From Planctomycetaceae bacterium (GTDB taxonomy: Bacteria; Planctomycetota; Planctomycetia; Pirellulales; Pirellulaceae): a stretch of DNA of 64,000 nt. Position numbers and translations under genes: made by a program. The stretch is taken from assembly GCA_020638975.1 (NCBI GenBank), contig JACKHN010000007.1:248001-312000 (forward strand), in the 5' to 3' direction. The notes beneath the pieces were generated by a model. It searched no databases and was not told the DNA's origin. It was given only the letters and a program-made list of their open reading frames with translations. This document shows, piece by piece, positions 45,801 to 54,050 of this stretch (positions are counted from its first letter, which is position 1; the number at the start of each line of letters is the position of its first letter).

Positions 45801-46797
45801 GGACCATTTCCATGAGTTTGCGATGGGTCTGCAGACCGATGCGGCGGGTAACTTCTACTATGCCAAGTCCGCTCGTCATGCCTTAACAGCACTCGTGCCG
45901 CATCACGGCACGTTGCTTCGGGTGACGCCTGACGGCTCACGAACTGACATCGTCGCGAACGGTTTTCGGGCGGCGAACGGTGTGTGCGTCAATCCAGACG
46001 GCACGTTCATTGTGACGGATCAAGAAGGTCACTGGAATCCAAAGAATCGCATCAATTGGGTGCGTGAGGGCGGCTTTTATGGCAACATGTTCGGATACCA
46101 CGACGTGACAGATTCCTCAGACGATGCAATGGAACAGCCGCTGTGCTGGATCACGAACGAGTTTGATCGTTCGCCGGCGGAGCTATTGTGGGTCGATGCC
46201 GATGCGTGGGGACCGCTCGGTGGATCGCTGCTAAATCTTTCATACGGCTACGGCAAAATCTACGTCGTTCCACATGAACAAGTCGACGGCCAGATGCAGG
46301 GCGGAATGTGTCAGTTTCCGCTTCCGCAATTCCCGACGGGCATAATGCGAGGAAGATTCAATCCAGCGGATCGACAACTCTACACTTGCGGCATGTTCGC
46401 CTGGGGAAGTAACCAACAACAACAGGAAGGTGGCTTCTATCGGATTCGGTACACCGGCAAAACGGTTCACTTGCCCGTCGGTTTGCGTGTAAAGCGTGAG
46501 GGCATCGAACTTACATTTTCCAATTCATTAGATCCCGCGTCTGCCGCCGAGCCCGACAACTACGTCATCAAAGAGTGGAGCTTGAAACGCAGTGCCGACT
46601 ATGGATCGAAACATTTCGACGAACATGGCATCTCGGTTGTCGAAGCGACTCCTGCCGCCGATGGCAAGAGCGTGTTCTTAAGGATTCCCGAGATTGCTCC
46701 TACGTGGTGCATGGAGATTAAGTATTCGTTGAAGGGGAAACATCAAGAGCCTATCGAGGGTGTTATCCACAATACGATACACCGACTTCAAGACTGA
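42868..46797 (+). CDS. Large secreted di-haem, LamG and beta-propeller protein
   Basis: A 1309-residue secreted protein with a signal peptide ending near GQTVRG. Its parts run in order. A first c-type haem domain holds MACSKCHVHGDPKLSLGPDL, with the HPS-RVIKKGFDSVTVVTTEG segment of planctomycete haem-binding proteins. A second haem is at LCINCHGTH (about residue 248). A DUF6797-like region follows (WEQMDYGHNLVATYEIG to TLVFTRTF). A LamG/concanavalin-like domain comes next (FDGATRVEIADASDFEMRDRDFTI to FFEGSISEVRFYDRVL). A glucose-dehydrogenase-like propeller is last (GLFQPLGVKIVDGLIYVSCRD, NGVCVNPDGTFIVTDQEG). Known relatives are uncharacterised; periplasmic oxidation of a sugar or polymer with electrons passed through the haems is a fair inference. 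Confidence 0.88.
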   Translation: MTKLSSHAFMSCLCLLTAAFTTGQTVRGQTLEQRLLAEPASTLVEAARTEGDANRGAIVFFQPFMACSKCHVHGDPKLSLGPDLTVPNVEVTDTYLVEALLHPSRVIKKGFDSVTVVTTEGQTLVGIVEVDSPDNIVLRDATQPERRIAVNRDEIDAIQKNSRSIMPAGQVNQLASRQQFLDLLRYVMEISSQGLTRAKELQPPPSSYAARLLPEYENNIDHAGMIRALDHDSFKRGEEIYNRLCINCHGTHDKEGSLPTSLRFASGKFKSGNDPYTMYQTLTRGFGMMVPQAWMVPQQKYDAIHYIREAYLKRHNPSQYFPTTPEYLANLPKGGSHGPEPSNIFPWEQMDYGHNLVATYEIGTDRTNFAYKGNAIRLDPGPGGVSQGRHWMIFDYDTMRMAGAWSGQGFIDWNGINFNGRHGIHPRVSGQVAVANPTGPGWANPVDGTFTDPRLRGRDNRAYGPLPRDWAHYKGMYYHGQKVVIDYTIGDTDVLEMPGITTVDDTLVFTRTFNIGPRCNDLTLRVATELDKQLIVSPVTADGQVVRFGRPDGESNRDQPTARRIEFDGATRVEIADASDFEMRDRDFTITARIKTTKGGTIFAKTSTESAWVPNGKTLFVRGGKLAFDIGWVGAVQTRADVADGRFHDVAATYSQQSGRVSLFVDGVPSGNKVLKPKASVADHVARIGFTSDNFPGPESFFEGSISEVRFYDRVLKQDELKTAPDIETAVAAWSMEEVTGDVVIDRSGHGHQGKVLVESKTGKNRTQGPLLAGITGQAKTLTWAGGDESDLLLHIPRGDEPLRFTVWTTRCDAQANPDKLAERIVVPVHDADLTQLTKGSAPRWPAKLKTLPEIGNTDGPFEVDVFTPPFDNPWFCRMRLTGFDFYPGGDRAAVSSWDGSVWLVSGLSSLPNGKATDTPAKLTWQRIASGLFQPLGVKIVDGLIYVSCRDEICILHDLNGDEEIDYYENFNNDHQVTDHFHEFAMGLQTDAAGNFYYAKSARHALTALVPHHGTLLRVTPDGSRTDIVANGFRAANGVCVNPDGTFIVTDQEGHWNPKNRINWVREGGFYGNMFGYHDVTDSSDDAMEQPLCWITNEFDRSPAELLWVDADAWGPLGGSLLNLSYGYGKIYVVPHEQVDGQMQGGMCQFPLPQFPTGIMRGRFNPADRQLYTCGMFAWGSNQQQQEGGFYRIRYTGKTVHLPVGLRVKREGIELTFSNSLDPASAAEPDNYVIKEWSLKRSADYGSKHFDEHGISVVEATPAADGKSVFLRIPEIAPTWCMEIKYSLKGKHQEPIEGVIHNTIHRLQD

Positions 46798-46812
46798 TCT
46801 CGAAGCTGGCTA

Positions 46813-46904
46813 GTGGTACAGTTTGCGATTCCTGAGGGTAGGACGACCACTCTTGTCCGTCTTTTGTCGGGCAGGAGTGCCCGACTTACGGCAAAACGTA
46901 CCAC
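46813..46904 (+). repeat. T1 element, 92 bp, inverted termini
   Basis: It begins GTGGTACAGTTTGC and ends GCAAAACGTACCAC, near-perfect inverted termini. The core is GTAGGACGACCAC, then CTTTTGTCGGGCAGGAGTGCCCGAC, with a small internal hairpin. Very similar to 54051-54142, and related to 42472-42552 and, reversed, 57531-57640. Confidence 0.85.
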
Positions 46905-46950
46905 AACCCGAGGCTAGAGGGTTCTCGACGCGTTGCGATTCGAAACAACA

Positions 46951-46990
46951 GAGCCCTCGCCGCTGTCATGTGCCGGCGAGGGCTCGGTTT
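46951..46990 (+). terminator. Probable hairpin terminator
   Basis: A perfect 12-bp G+C-rich stem (GAGCCCTCGCCG and its complement at 46974-46985) with an 11-base loop is followed by GGTTTGC. The T-run is short, so termination is likely but not certain. It lies 154 bases after the stop of the large haem-propeller gene. Confidence 0.6.
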
Positions 46991-47329
46991 GCTCTCTAGC
47001 GGTGGGGCAGCAACCGCTTTCGAACATTAGTCGCGCTTCATCGAAGGGGCAGAATCGATGAGTGGCTGAATCGCTCGTGTGAAGCTCACACTCGCGAATC
47101 TATAAATACAGTACTGCCCAAAAATGGGCCCTGCTGCCGAGCGGGTTACTTTTTATTTAGAAACCGTACTCGCGAATTCGATGTGATTCCTACGATCGTT
47201 AAAGACACCGGATCTGTTCACGGTTTCTTCACATTGTTGCTGGCCTTTACCGAATAATCACGTACTTTTGATTAGCGAACGACGTTCCGGTTTGTTCGGC
47301 AGTAATCCGCTTTAATAAGAAGTAGCCTG
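46991..47329. other. Intergenic stretch before the HTH-PAS gene
   Basis: No gene or clear RNA structure is seen in these 339 bases. The last 150 bases are unusually A+T-rich for this window, which fits a promoter region for the HTH-PAS gene, but I cannot assign promoter elements with confidence. Confidence 0.5.
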
Positions 47330-48142
47330 ATGTCATTGACCTTTCTGACGATCGAAGAAGTGAGTGCGATGCTCCGCTTGTCGCGGGATACGGTTTATCG
47401 ACTTGCTCAGAGTGGCGAATTGCCTGGCAAGAAGATTGGTCGAGCTTGGCGATTCGTCGCGGAGGAGATCGAGTCGTTCGCGGCAAGAGGCTTTTCTGAT
47501 GGCGAGCATGCCAAGCAAGTTCGTGCTGAGTACGAAGCGCGTGAGCATGTGTTGGAGACAACGATTCGCACCCAACACGACGAGTTGTTGAAGATCAATC
47601 AGCAACTCCAAGCGGAGATCGCCGAACGGCACCAAGCCGAAAACTACCTGAAAACGGTGTTCGAAAGCGTTGGTGACGGCCTTGTGGTGGCGGACGAAAG
47701 ACACCGCATTGTACTGTTCAATAAGGCCGCCGAGGCCATCTGTGGTACTGGCGCCACTGAACTTGAGCCCGAGGCTTGGCCTGAAGCTTACGGATTCTAT
47801 CTATCTGATGGGCGAACCCCGTGCCCCGCCATCGAACTGCCCTTGGTCCGAGCCGTATTGGGGGAACGTGTGGATCACGCCGAGCTGATTATTCGCAATG
47901 CATTCCTACCGGAGCCGGTTTGGGTTGCCTGCCGCGCGACTCCGATCATCGACGATCATGGAGGTCTCCGCGGCGGTGTAATGGTATTCCACAACATCAC
48001 CGCGCGCAAGCGAGCCGAAGAAGAATTTCGGATCAGTGAACAACGCCTGCAGAATCTGTTAGATTGTTTGCCACAGATGGCGCGGACGATGGCCTTGGAT
48101 TGTCGACAGCAGATGTCGGAAGTCACAACAGCCGTCCTTTGA
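47330..48142 (+). CDS. Excisionase-type HTH protein with PAS domain
   Basis: A 270-residue protein. Residues 1-50 form an excisionase/MerR-like winged helix-turn-helix (FLTIEEVSAMLRLSRDTVYRLAQSGELPGKKIGRAWRF), the type that binds DNA through one helix and a wing. A coiled coil follows (about 65-105), then a PAS domain (NYLKTVFESVGDGLVVADERHRIVLFNKAAEAICG to VMVFHNITARKRAEEEF). The end (RISEQRLQNLLDCLPQM) looks like the start of a second PAS or sensor linker and then stops, so the protein may be shortened from a longer sensor. No kinase or receiver domain is present. The likely role is a ligand- or redox-responsive DNA-binding regulator. Confidence 0.82.
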   Translation: MSLTFLTIEEVSAMLRLSRDTVYRLAQSGELPGKKIGRAWRFVAEEIESFAARGFSDGEHAKQVRAEYEAREHVLETTIRTQHDELLKINQQLQAEIAERHQAENYLKTVFESVGDGLVVADERHRIVLFNKAAEAICGTGATELEPEAWPEAYGFYLSDGRTPCPAIELPLVRAVLGERVDHAELIIRNAFLPEPVWVACRATPIIDDHGGLRGGVMVFHNITARKRAEEEFRISEQRLQNLLDCLPQMARTMALDCRQQMSEVTTAVL

Positions 48143-48193
48143 CGAGCCGCGTCTGACTACTCAGATTCGCTCGACGGTTGAAGGATATCTCCG

Positions 48194-49420
48194 ATGCCTT
48201 GCTATGTGACGCACCTGGAAGGTGCCATCGACGGCGCGATACTCGCAGCCGGCCAGCTGCAAACCATGCACAAAGATCGACCGCTGTGGGTGCGATACGA
48301 TCTGACTGCCGTTGCCAAAGCGTTCACGAAGGAGATGCTGCGCGACCGCGAGCCGACGCTATGGCGGTATCGCGAACTGCTACCGGTAACAGACGACCAA
48401 CAGATCATCTCCCTCGGTGAAGGCATGAGCCCGCTGCTCGCTTGCCCGCGACTGGGAACGCATCTTGGCTTAAGCGATCTGTGGATCAAAGACGAATCAC
48501 AATTGCCGACCGGCAGCTTCAAGAGTCGTGGCATGGCGTTGGCAATCACGATGGCGCATGGCTTTGGTGTGAAGCGAGTGGCATTGCCTTCGGCTGGCAA
48601 CGCGGGCGGAGCCGCGGCAGCCTACAGCGCTCGTGCGGGGATGGAAGCTTTCGTGTTCATGCCTGCCGACACACCGATGATCAATCAATACGAATGCGTC
48701 ACCGGCGGCGCGAAGACGTTCGTCGCGAACGGATTGATCAACGACTGCGGTCGTATTGTTCGCGAAGGCAAAGATCGCATGGGTTGGTTTGATCTTTCGA
48801 CGTTGAAAGAGCCCTATCGAATCGAAGGCAAAAAGACGATGGGGCTCGAACTGGCGGAGCAATTCAATTGGGAACTGCCCGATGTCATTCTCTATCCGAC
48901 CGGCGGGGGGACGGGCTTGATCGGTATGTGGAAGGCGTTTCACGAACTGGCGTCGATGGGCTGGCTGGCGAGCGACAAGCGTCCGCGAATGGTTTCGGTT
49001 CAGTCCGAAGGTTGCTGTCCGATCGTCACAGCGTTCAACAAGGGTGATCGGTTTGCCGAACTACACCAGAACGCCGCGACGATCGCAAGCGGTATCCGCG
49101 TGCCGGCAGCCGTCGGCGACTTCATGATCCTCGACGCCGTTCGAGAAAGTCGTGGGTGTGCTGTTTCTGTCGAGGAGTCTCGCATTCGCGACTGGATGCA
49201 GACCGCGATGTCACATGAGGGAATCGCCGTTTGCCCCGAGGCAGCCGCCTGTGTCGGGGCCATCGAAAAACTGACCGCCACCGGTTGGATCAAGCCCAAC
49301 GAACGCGTCGTCATTTTTAATACAGGTGCGGCACAGAAGTACGTCGAAGCCATTACCAACAAGCCTCGCTCCATCGACCTCCAACAACCAATCGACTGGG
49401 ATGCGATCGAGGCGGTTTAA
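48194..49420 (+). CDS. thrC: Threonine synthase
   Basis: A 408-residue fold-type II PLP enzyme that converts O-phosphohomoserine to threonine. The PLP lysine is Lys110 in LPTGSFKSRGMA. PSAGNAGGAAAAYSARAG is the asparagine loop, and ILYPTGGGTGLIGMWKAF the phosphate-binding glycine loop. Many relatives begin with a zinc-ribbon of four cysteines before VRYDL. Here that stretch keeps its length (THLEGAIDGAILAAGQLQTMHKDRPLWVRYDL) but has lost the cysteines. The sequence is otherwise of the type found across bacteria with that N-terminus. Related lyases such as cysteate synthase are possible but less likely. Confidence 0.88.
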   Translation: MPCYVTHLEGAIDGAILAAGQLQTMHKDRPLWVRYDLTAVAKAFTKEMLRDREPTLWRYRELLPVTDDQQIISLGEGMSPLLACPRLGTHLGLSDLWIKDESQLPTGSFKSRGMALAITMAHGFGVKRVALPSAGNAGGAAAAYSARAGMEAFVFMPADTPMINQYECVTGGAKTFVANGLINDCGRIVREGKDRMGWFDLSTLKEPYRIEGKKTMGLELAEQFNWELPDVILYPTGGGTGLIGMWKAFHELASMGWLASDKRPRMVSVQSEGCCPIVTAFNKGDRFAELHQNAATIASGIRVPAAVGDFMILDAVRESRGCAVSVEESRIRDWMQTAMSHEGIAVCPEAAACVGAIEKLTATGWIKPNERVVIFNTGAAQKYVEAITNKPRSIDLQQPIDWDAIEAV

Positions 49421-49513
49421 CGATTGCTATCTGGAACCAGTTCGCCCTTCAGGGCTTTCGTTTTGTTCAATCTGCATAATTTGCACGAAGCCTTCGAACT
49501 CAATAATTCGCTG

Positions 49514-49540
49514 CTCGACGGCTTCGGAGAGCCATCGTAC
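49514..49540. repeat. Half copy of the P2 palindrome
   Basis: CTCGACGGCTTCGGAGAGCC followed by ATCGTAC matches one arm of the P2 palindromes (compare 38989-39060). The other arm is missing or unrecognisable. It sits between the threonine synthase and AddB-like genes. Confidence 0.6.
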
Positions 49541-49626
49541 GAATCCATTCAAATTGAGAACCTAAAAAGCCCTGGTTCGCCCTTCCCCCAATTGGCCCCG
49601 CAAGCGAGTCACGGTATCTTCCTGTT

Positions 49627-52395
49627 ATGCCTATTCGCAGGATCTTTCTGGGACTCGATCAGCCAGCGCTGCCAGCTGCCGCTGACTTCTTGCTCGCGAA
49701 ATATCGCGACGGAACGATTGCGAATCTAGGCAACGCAATCGTGGTCGTCCCGGGACGCAGGGCAGGGCGGCGGTTGCTGGAGCTACTTGTTGAGAAGAGT
49801 GAAACCAGCGGCCTCTTACTTACGCCACCGCTGATGGAAACTGCTGGCACGCTGCCCGAGCAGCTTTACACGCCGCAACGGCCCTTCGCCAATGATCTGA
49901 CGCAGGATCTAGCTTGGACGCGGGCATTGCAAGATACTCCCAATCAGGAGTTAATGCCCGTCATCCCGAACCCGCCACCGGACGACGATGAAGACCGCTG
50001 GTTTGAATTGGGGCGGACGTTTCGGCGGCAGCATGTCGAATTGGCGGCGGACGGGATCGATTTTCGCGACGTTGCTCAACGCGGTGCCAAGCTGGATGGT
50101 TTTCATGAAACCGAGCGATGGCAAGCGATGGCGGCGGTACAGGATCGCTTTCACCAGTTGCTCGATGCTCTCGATTTGTGGGACAAGCAAACGGCACGAT
50201 TGGTTGCGATCGACAAGCGAGAATACAAGACCGATGTCGATTTGATTGTCGTCGGAACGGTCGACATGAACGTCGCGACTCGCCAGATGCTGGATCAGGT
50301 TGCAGAACATGTCACCGCTCTTATCTTTGCGCCGAGCGAGTGGAGTGATCGTTTCGACGAACACGGCTGCCTGCTTCCAGGCGTGTGGCAAGATGCGCGT
50401 GTACCACTTAGTCCCAAGCAAGTCGAAGTCGTAAGCGGCCCGAATGAACAAGGGTTCGCCGTCTTGCGTCACATCGCGAGTTACGAGGGTCGATATGGTG
50501 CTGACGAGATCACGATCGGCGTACCGGACGAGCGTCTAATTCCGGATATCGCTCGTGTACTAGAGACACGTGAGCTCACGACACGCTGGGGGCCCGGCGG
50601 TTCGCTGTTGGAGAGCGGACCCTGCACTCTGTTGGCAGGCCTAGCCGACTACCTTGGGGCCGAACATTTTCGCGGCTTCGCTGCGTTTGTGCGGCATCCG
50701 GATGTCGAGTCGTGGCTGAATCAGGAACGAGTGCCAACGGGCTGGCTGAGTGAACTCGACGAGTATCACGCGGAGCACTTGCCCTATCGAATACAAAAAC
50801 GATGGCTCGGGCCGAAGAAGAAGTCCGAACGGTTACAGGCAGCCTACGCTGCGGTCCGCGAACTCGTCAAACCGATCGCCAAAAAGGAATTGCCAATAGT
50901 CCAGTGGCCGGAACTGCTGTTGCGTGTCATGGCCGAGGTCTATGGTTCCCGGAAGTTACAGCGACATGCACTCACGGATCGCCCGACGATTGCGGCCTGC
51001 GAAGCAATCCGGGATGCGTTGGCGACTTATTTGCAAATCCCTGAATCTTTACAACCGCGTCTCTCTGCCGCTCGAGCCATCCGTTGGACACTCGATCAGT
51101 TGAGCAGCATGCCGAGCCCTGCGCCCGCAGACGAGTCCGCAATCGAGATGTTGGGCTGGTTGGAGTTGCCGTTGGACGACGCGCCGGCGTTGGTCATCAC
51201 GAGCCTGAACGAGGCGTTCATTCCCGAGTCGCTCAACTCCGACCTGTTTTTGCCGAATCAACTCCGCAGCCAACTTGGGCTGCTTGATAACCCCCGCCGC
51301 TACGCGCGCGACGCCTATGCATTGACAGTCATGCTGGAGTCTCGCGAAGATGTACGTGTCATTGTTGGCCGTCGCAACCATGACGGCGACCCCATGGTGC
51401 CAAGTCGCCTGCTGTTCGCCACGGATGCAGAGGACATTGCGCAGCGAGCCCTCCATTTTTTTCGACCCGTTGCTGATCATGCGATCGACCAACCGACGGC
51501 TAGTTCAAAGTCAGCAGACGCAACGAGTGAAGGGCTTCAGGTGCCGCGTCCACAGCCGCTGGCCGAACCCATCACTCGCATGTCGGTGACAAGTTTCCGA
51601 GACTACATCGCGTGCCCGTATCGATACTACTTGCGTCACGTTCTCCGTCTCCGCACCGCCGACGATCATGCCGACGAATTGGATGGAGCAGCATTCGGCT
51701 CGCTGGCTCACGACGTACTACATGAGTTCGGCATTAGCCCCGATCGAGATTCAACCGACGTGGAGCAGATTCGTCACTCACTGCACGACGCGTTGAGCCG
51801 CTGCGTCGCGAGGACATTCGGGCCGGACGCAATGGCGGTCGTCCATGTACAAGTCGAGCAACTCCGCCTCCGATTGAACGCCTTCGCCGAGAGACAAGCC
51901 GCCTGGGCCGCCGCGGGTTGGCGGATCGAGCACACCGAAGTTCCCACGGATCAGCATCAACACGCTGAGTTGTTAGTCGATGGGCAACCGATGCAGTTGA
52001 CCGGTCGCATAGATCGCATCGATGTCCATTCGGCGACCGGCGAGCGAATGGTTTTCGATTACAAGACATCCGATGCCAGTAAACGTCCCGAAGACGCTCA
52101 TCAACAGCGTGGAGAATGGATTGACCTTCAGTTGCCATTGTATCGGCATTTGGTTCGGGCGTTGGGTATCGAAGGTCCTGTCCGCCTCGGCTACATCACG
52201 CTGTCGAAGGATACGAGCCGCATCGATTTCCTTGAGGCCACTTGGAGCGAGACCGATCTTGAACAGGCCGACTTGCTGGCCCATGAGATCATTCGCTCCG
52301 TACGCGGCGAGCAATTCTGGCCGCCTACCGATCCGCCGCCTGATTTTTCGGAAGACTTTGCTGCGATCTGCCAGGACCGTGTGTTTGCGAAGTGA
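49627..52395 (+). CDS. AddB-like helicase-nuclease subunit with PD-(D/E)XK domain
   Basis: A 922-residue protein. The N-terminal two thirds resemble the inactivated helicase fold of AddB/RexB (IVVVPGRRAGRRLLELL near the start, VGTVDMNVATRQMLDQ, ALVITSLNEAFIPESLN). The C-terminal third is a PD-(D/E)XK nuclease: SVTSFRDYIACPYRYYLRHVLRL, FGSLAHDVLHEFG, TGRIDRID, VFDYKTSD and QLPLYRHLV give the His, Asp, Asp-Tyr-Lys and Gln of the RecB-like site. The usual AddB iron-sulfur cysteines near the C-terminus are not complete. The likely role is double-strand break processing with an AddA helicase, but no addA lies within the window. Confidence 0.82.
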   Translation: MPIRRIFLGLDQPALPAAADFLLAKYRDGTIANLGNAIVVVPGRRAGRRLLELLVEKSETSGLLLTPPLMETAGTLPEQLYTPQRPFANDLTQDLAWTRALQDTPNQELMPVIPNPPPDDDEDRWFELGRTFRRQHVELAADGIDFRDVAQRGAKLDGFHETERWQAMAAVQDRFHQLLDALDLWDKQTARLVAIDKREYKTDVDLIVVGTVDMNVATRQMLDQVAEHVTALIFAPSEWSDRFDEHGCLLPGVWQDARVPLSPKQVEVVSGPNEQGFAVLRHIASYEGRYGADEITIGVPDERLIPDIARVLETRELTTRWGPGGSLLESGPCTLLAGLADYLGAEHFRGFAAFVRHPDVESWLNQERVPTGWLSELDEYHAEHLPYRIQKRWLGPKKKSERLQAAYAAVRELVKPIAKKELPIVQWPELLLRVMAEVYGSRKLQRHALTDRPTIAACEAIRDALATYLQIPESLQPRLSAARAIRWTLDQLSSMPSPAPADESAIEMLGWLELPLDDAPALVITSLNEAFIPESLNSDLFLPNQLRSQLGLLDNPRRYARDAYALTVMLESREDVRVIVGRRNHDGDPMVPSRLLFATDAEDIAQRALHFFRPVADHAIDQPTASSKSADATSEGLQVPRPQPLAEPITRMSVTSFRDYIACPYRYYLRHVLRLRTADDHADELDGAAFGSLAHDVLHEFGISPDRDSTDVEQIRHSLHDALSRCVARTFGPDAMAVVHVQVEQLRLRLNAFAERQAAWAAAGWRIEHTEVPTDQHQHAELLVDGQPMQLTGRIDRIDVHSATGERMVFDYKTSDASKRPEDAHQQRGEWIDLQLPLYRHLVRALGIEGPVRLGYITLSKDTSRIDFLEATWSETDLEQADLLAHEIIRSVRGEQFWPPTDPPPDFSEDFAAICQDRVFAK

Positions 52396-52498
52396 TGACG
52401 TAGCCGTAGGGTGAGCTGTGCCCACGCTACAAGGATTTGACCACGAATGGACACTGATGAACACTAATTTCAAGAAACAGGTTACAGCGAGTAAGCCC

Positions 52499-52551
52499 GT
52501 AGGGTCCGCTGTGCGGACCGTTCTCCGCGTGGTCCGCACAGCGGACCCTAC
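52499..52551. repeat. Perfect 21-bp palindrome (family P1, second copy)
   Basis: Arms 52499-52519 and 52531-52551 are perfect reverse complements starting GTAGGGTCCGCTGTGCGG, matching 16094-16147 over their arms with a different spacer. On either side lie inverted copies of another short repeat (CCACGAATGGACACTGATGA near 52440 and its partial complement near 52585-52603). Confidence 0.9.
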
Positions 52552-52622
52552 ATCCGCGGACCTGCCTCGTTACCTAGTAGCGTCAGTTAGTGTCCATTAG
52601 TGGTGCCCGACCCCATCGCGTT

Positions 52623-53960
52623 CTATTCCGCGGCCAGACTGACACAAACCAACTCTTTGTCATTGCGAGCATACACGGACTTATTTGCGAACGCCGGATG
52701 GCTCCAGACCACGTCTCGGCCAAAGCATTCGTTCGTAGGATCAAGCAGATGAAAACGGCTGATTTCGTGATAGCCTTTCTTCGAAAGATCTGCCAAAATC
52801 AAGTCACCGGTTTCACTGAACAGGAAGAACCGATCTTCGTGCCGCACGATGAAGGCAGTGCCGTGCGAAGCTCGACGATCTCCGCCACTCGTCGGCTCAA
52901 ACGTTTCCCACAATCGCTCCGCTGTATCCAGCCGAACCGCCATCAGCGAACCGATCTGACAGTCGTTACCATAGATCACGCCATCGACGATTTGCGGCGT
53001 GCTGTTGCAGCAATACACCGCGTCTTTCGGTTTGCCTCGCCACTGGATCTCCGCGCCGGGTTTCTGGTCATCGAGTTTGATCAAAGCACCAACTCCGCCG
53101 ATACCACTCGCAAACAAGTAGCTGCCGGCTTTGCGAGGCACCGTGACTGACATACCATACGCCGGCTTCAACTCGACCGACCAATAGACATCGCCGGTTT
53201 TGGGGTTCAGGCCATTTAATGCTTCCGGATGCCAGATCAATAACTGTTTCACACCGGCGTGTTCGATCATGGTGGGTGGGCAGTAGCCTTGCTCGTCCGC
53301 CGAGAGCGCTCGCCAGACTTCCTTTCCTGTCTTCTTATCGAATGCCACCGCCACGCTTCCTTCGCCACCAACAACGCAATACAAGAAATCACCATCAACT
53401 AACGGATGTGCAGCGAATCCCCACATCGGAGTTGAAGCTTTGTATTCCGTCGCGAGATCCTTCTTCCAGATAACGTCACCCGTCGCCGCGTCGAGACAAC
53501 TCAGATCGCCATGACCGCCCAAAGCATAAACGCGTCCATCGTTGACTGTCGGCGTACACCGCGGTCCCGATGGATAAGAAAGTTCATAGGGCCGATCATA
53601 CGCATAGGTCCACACCAATTCACCCGAGTCGGCATCGAAACATGCGACGCGTTCTCGTCCTTCGAGTTTCCCGCGAGCACCAGGACTGTTCTCGATCTTC
53701 CCGGCTTTCAATTCGTAGTCCATGACATAGACCTTGCCGTCCGCCACCGCTGGGCCTGAATAGCCAAGCCCGACAGGCGTCCGCCATTTCACTTTCAGCG
53801 CCGCTGCGGGAAAGCTCTCGACGATCCCGTCTTCCTGCCAGACGCTATCTCGATTTGGCCCAAGCCACTGCGGCCAATCGGCGGCCATGACGCTGCTCAA
53901 GGGAAGGATGGCCAACAACGGAACAAAGATTGCCGAGTTTCTCATGACCGGGTTTCTCAT
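52623..53960 (-). CDS. Secreted PQQ-type beta-propeller protein
   Basis: A 445-residue protein. The frame is open far upstream into a T1 element; the start at 53960 has GGAG 11 bases upstream and gives a signal peptide (MRNSAIFVPLLAILPLSSVMA) ending at ADWPQWLGPNRDSVW, the typical mature start of planctomycete outer-membrane-assembly-like (PQQ/BamB-like) propellers. Blades are visible as repeated strands: ERVACFDADSGELVWTY, DLSCLDAATGDVIWKKD, VAVAFDKKTGKEVWRAL and SLMAVRLDTAERLWETF. No catalytic residues of alcohol dehydrogenases are obvious. The function is unknown. A second, broken PQQ-type gene lies at 58231-59500. Confidence 0.9.
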   Translation of the reverse strand: MRNPVMRNSAIFVPLLAILPLSSVMAADWPQWLGPNRDSVWQEDGIVESFPAAALKVKWRTPVGLGYSGPAVADGKVYVMDYELKAGKIENSPGARGKLEGRERVACFDADSGELVWTYAYDRPYELSYPSGPRCTPTVNDGRVYALGGHGDLSCLDAATGDVIWKKDLATEYKASTPMWGFAAHPLVDGDFLYCVVGGEGSVAVAFDKKTGKEVWRALSADEQGYCPPTMIEHAGVKQLLIWHPEALNGLNPKTGDVYWSVELKPAYGMSVTVPRKAGSYLFASGIGGVGALIKLDDQKPGAEIQWRGKPKDAVYCCNSTPQIVDGVIYGNDCQIGSLMAVRLDTAERLWETFEPTSGGDRRASHGTAFIVRHEDRFFLFSETGDLILADLSKKGYHEISRFHLLDPTNECFGRDVVWSHPAFANKSVYARNDKELVCVSLAAE

Positions 53961-54050
53961 CGCAAGTAGGCTCCGAAGGCAAAGTTGACTGACCATCACC
54001 GAACCTGCCAAGTTTCGGCTCTCGGCGTCAAATGTCAACACGGGTCGTTG

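Noticed and set aside
46991..47329. tRNA or small structured RNA gene
   Set aside because: No cloverleaf or conserved T-loop sequence could be traced; only weak local hairpins were found.
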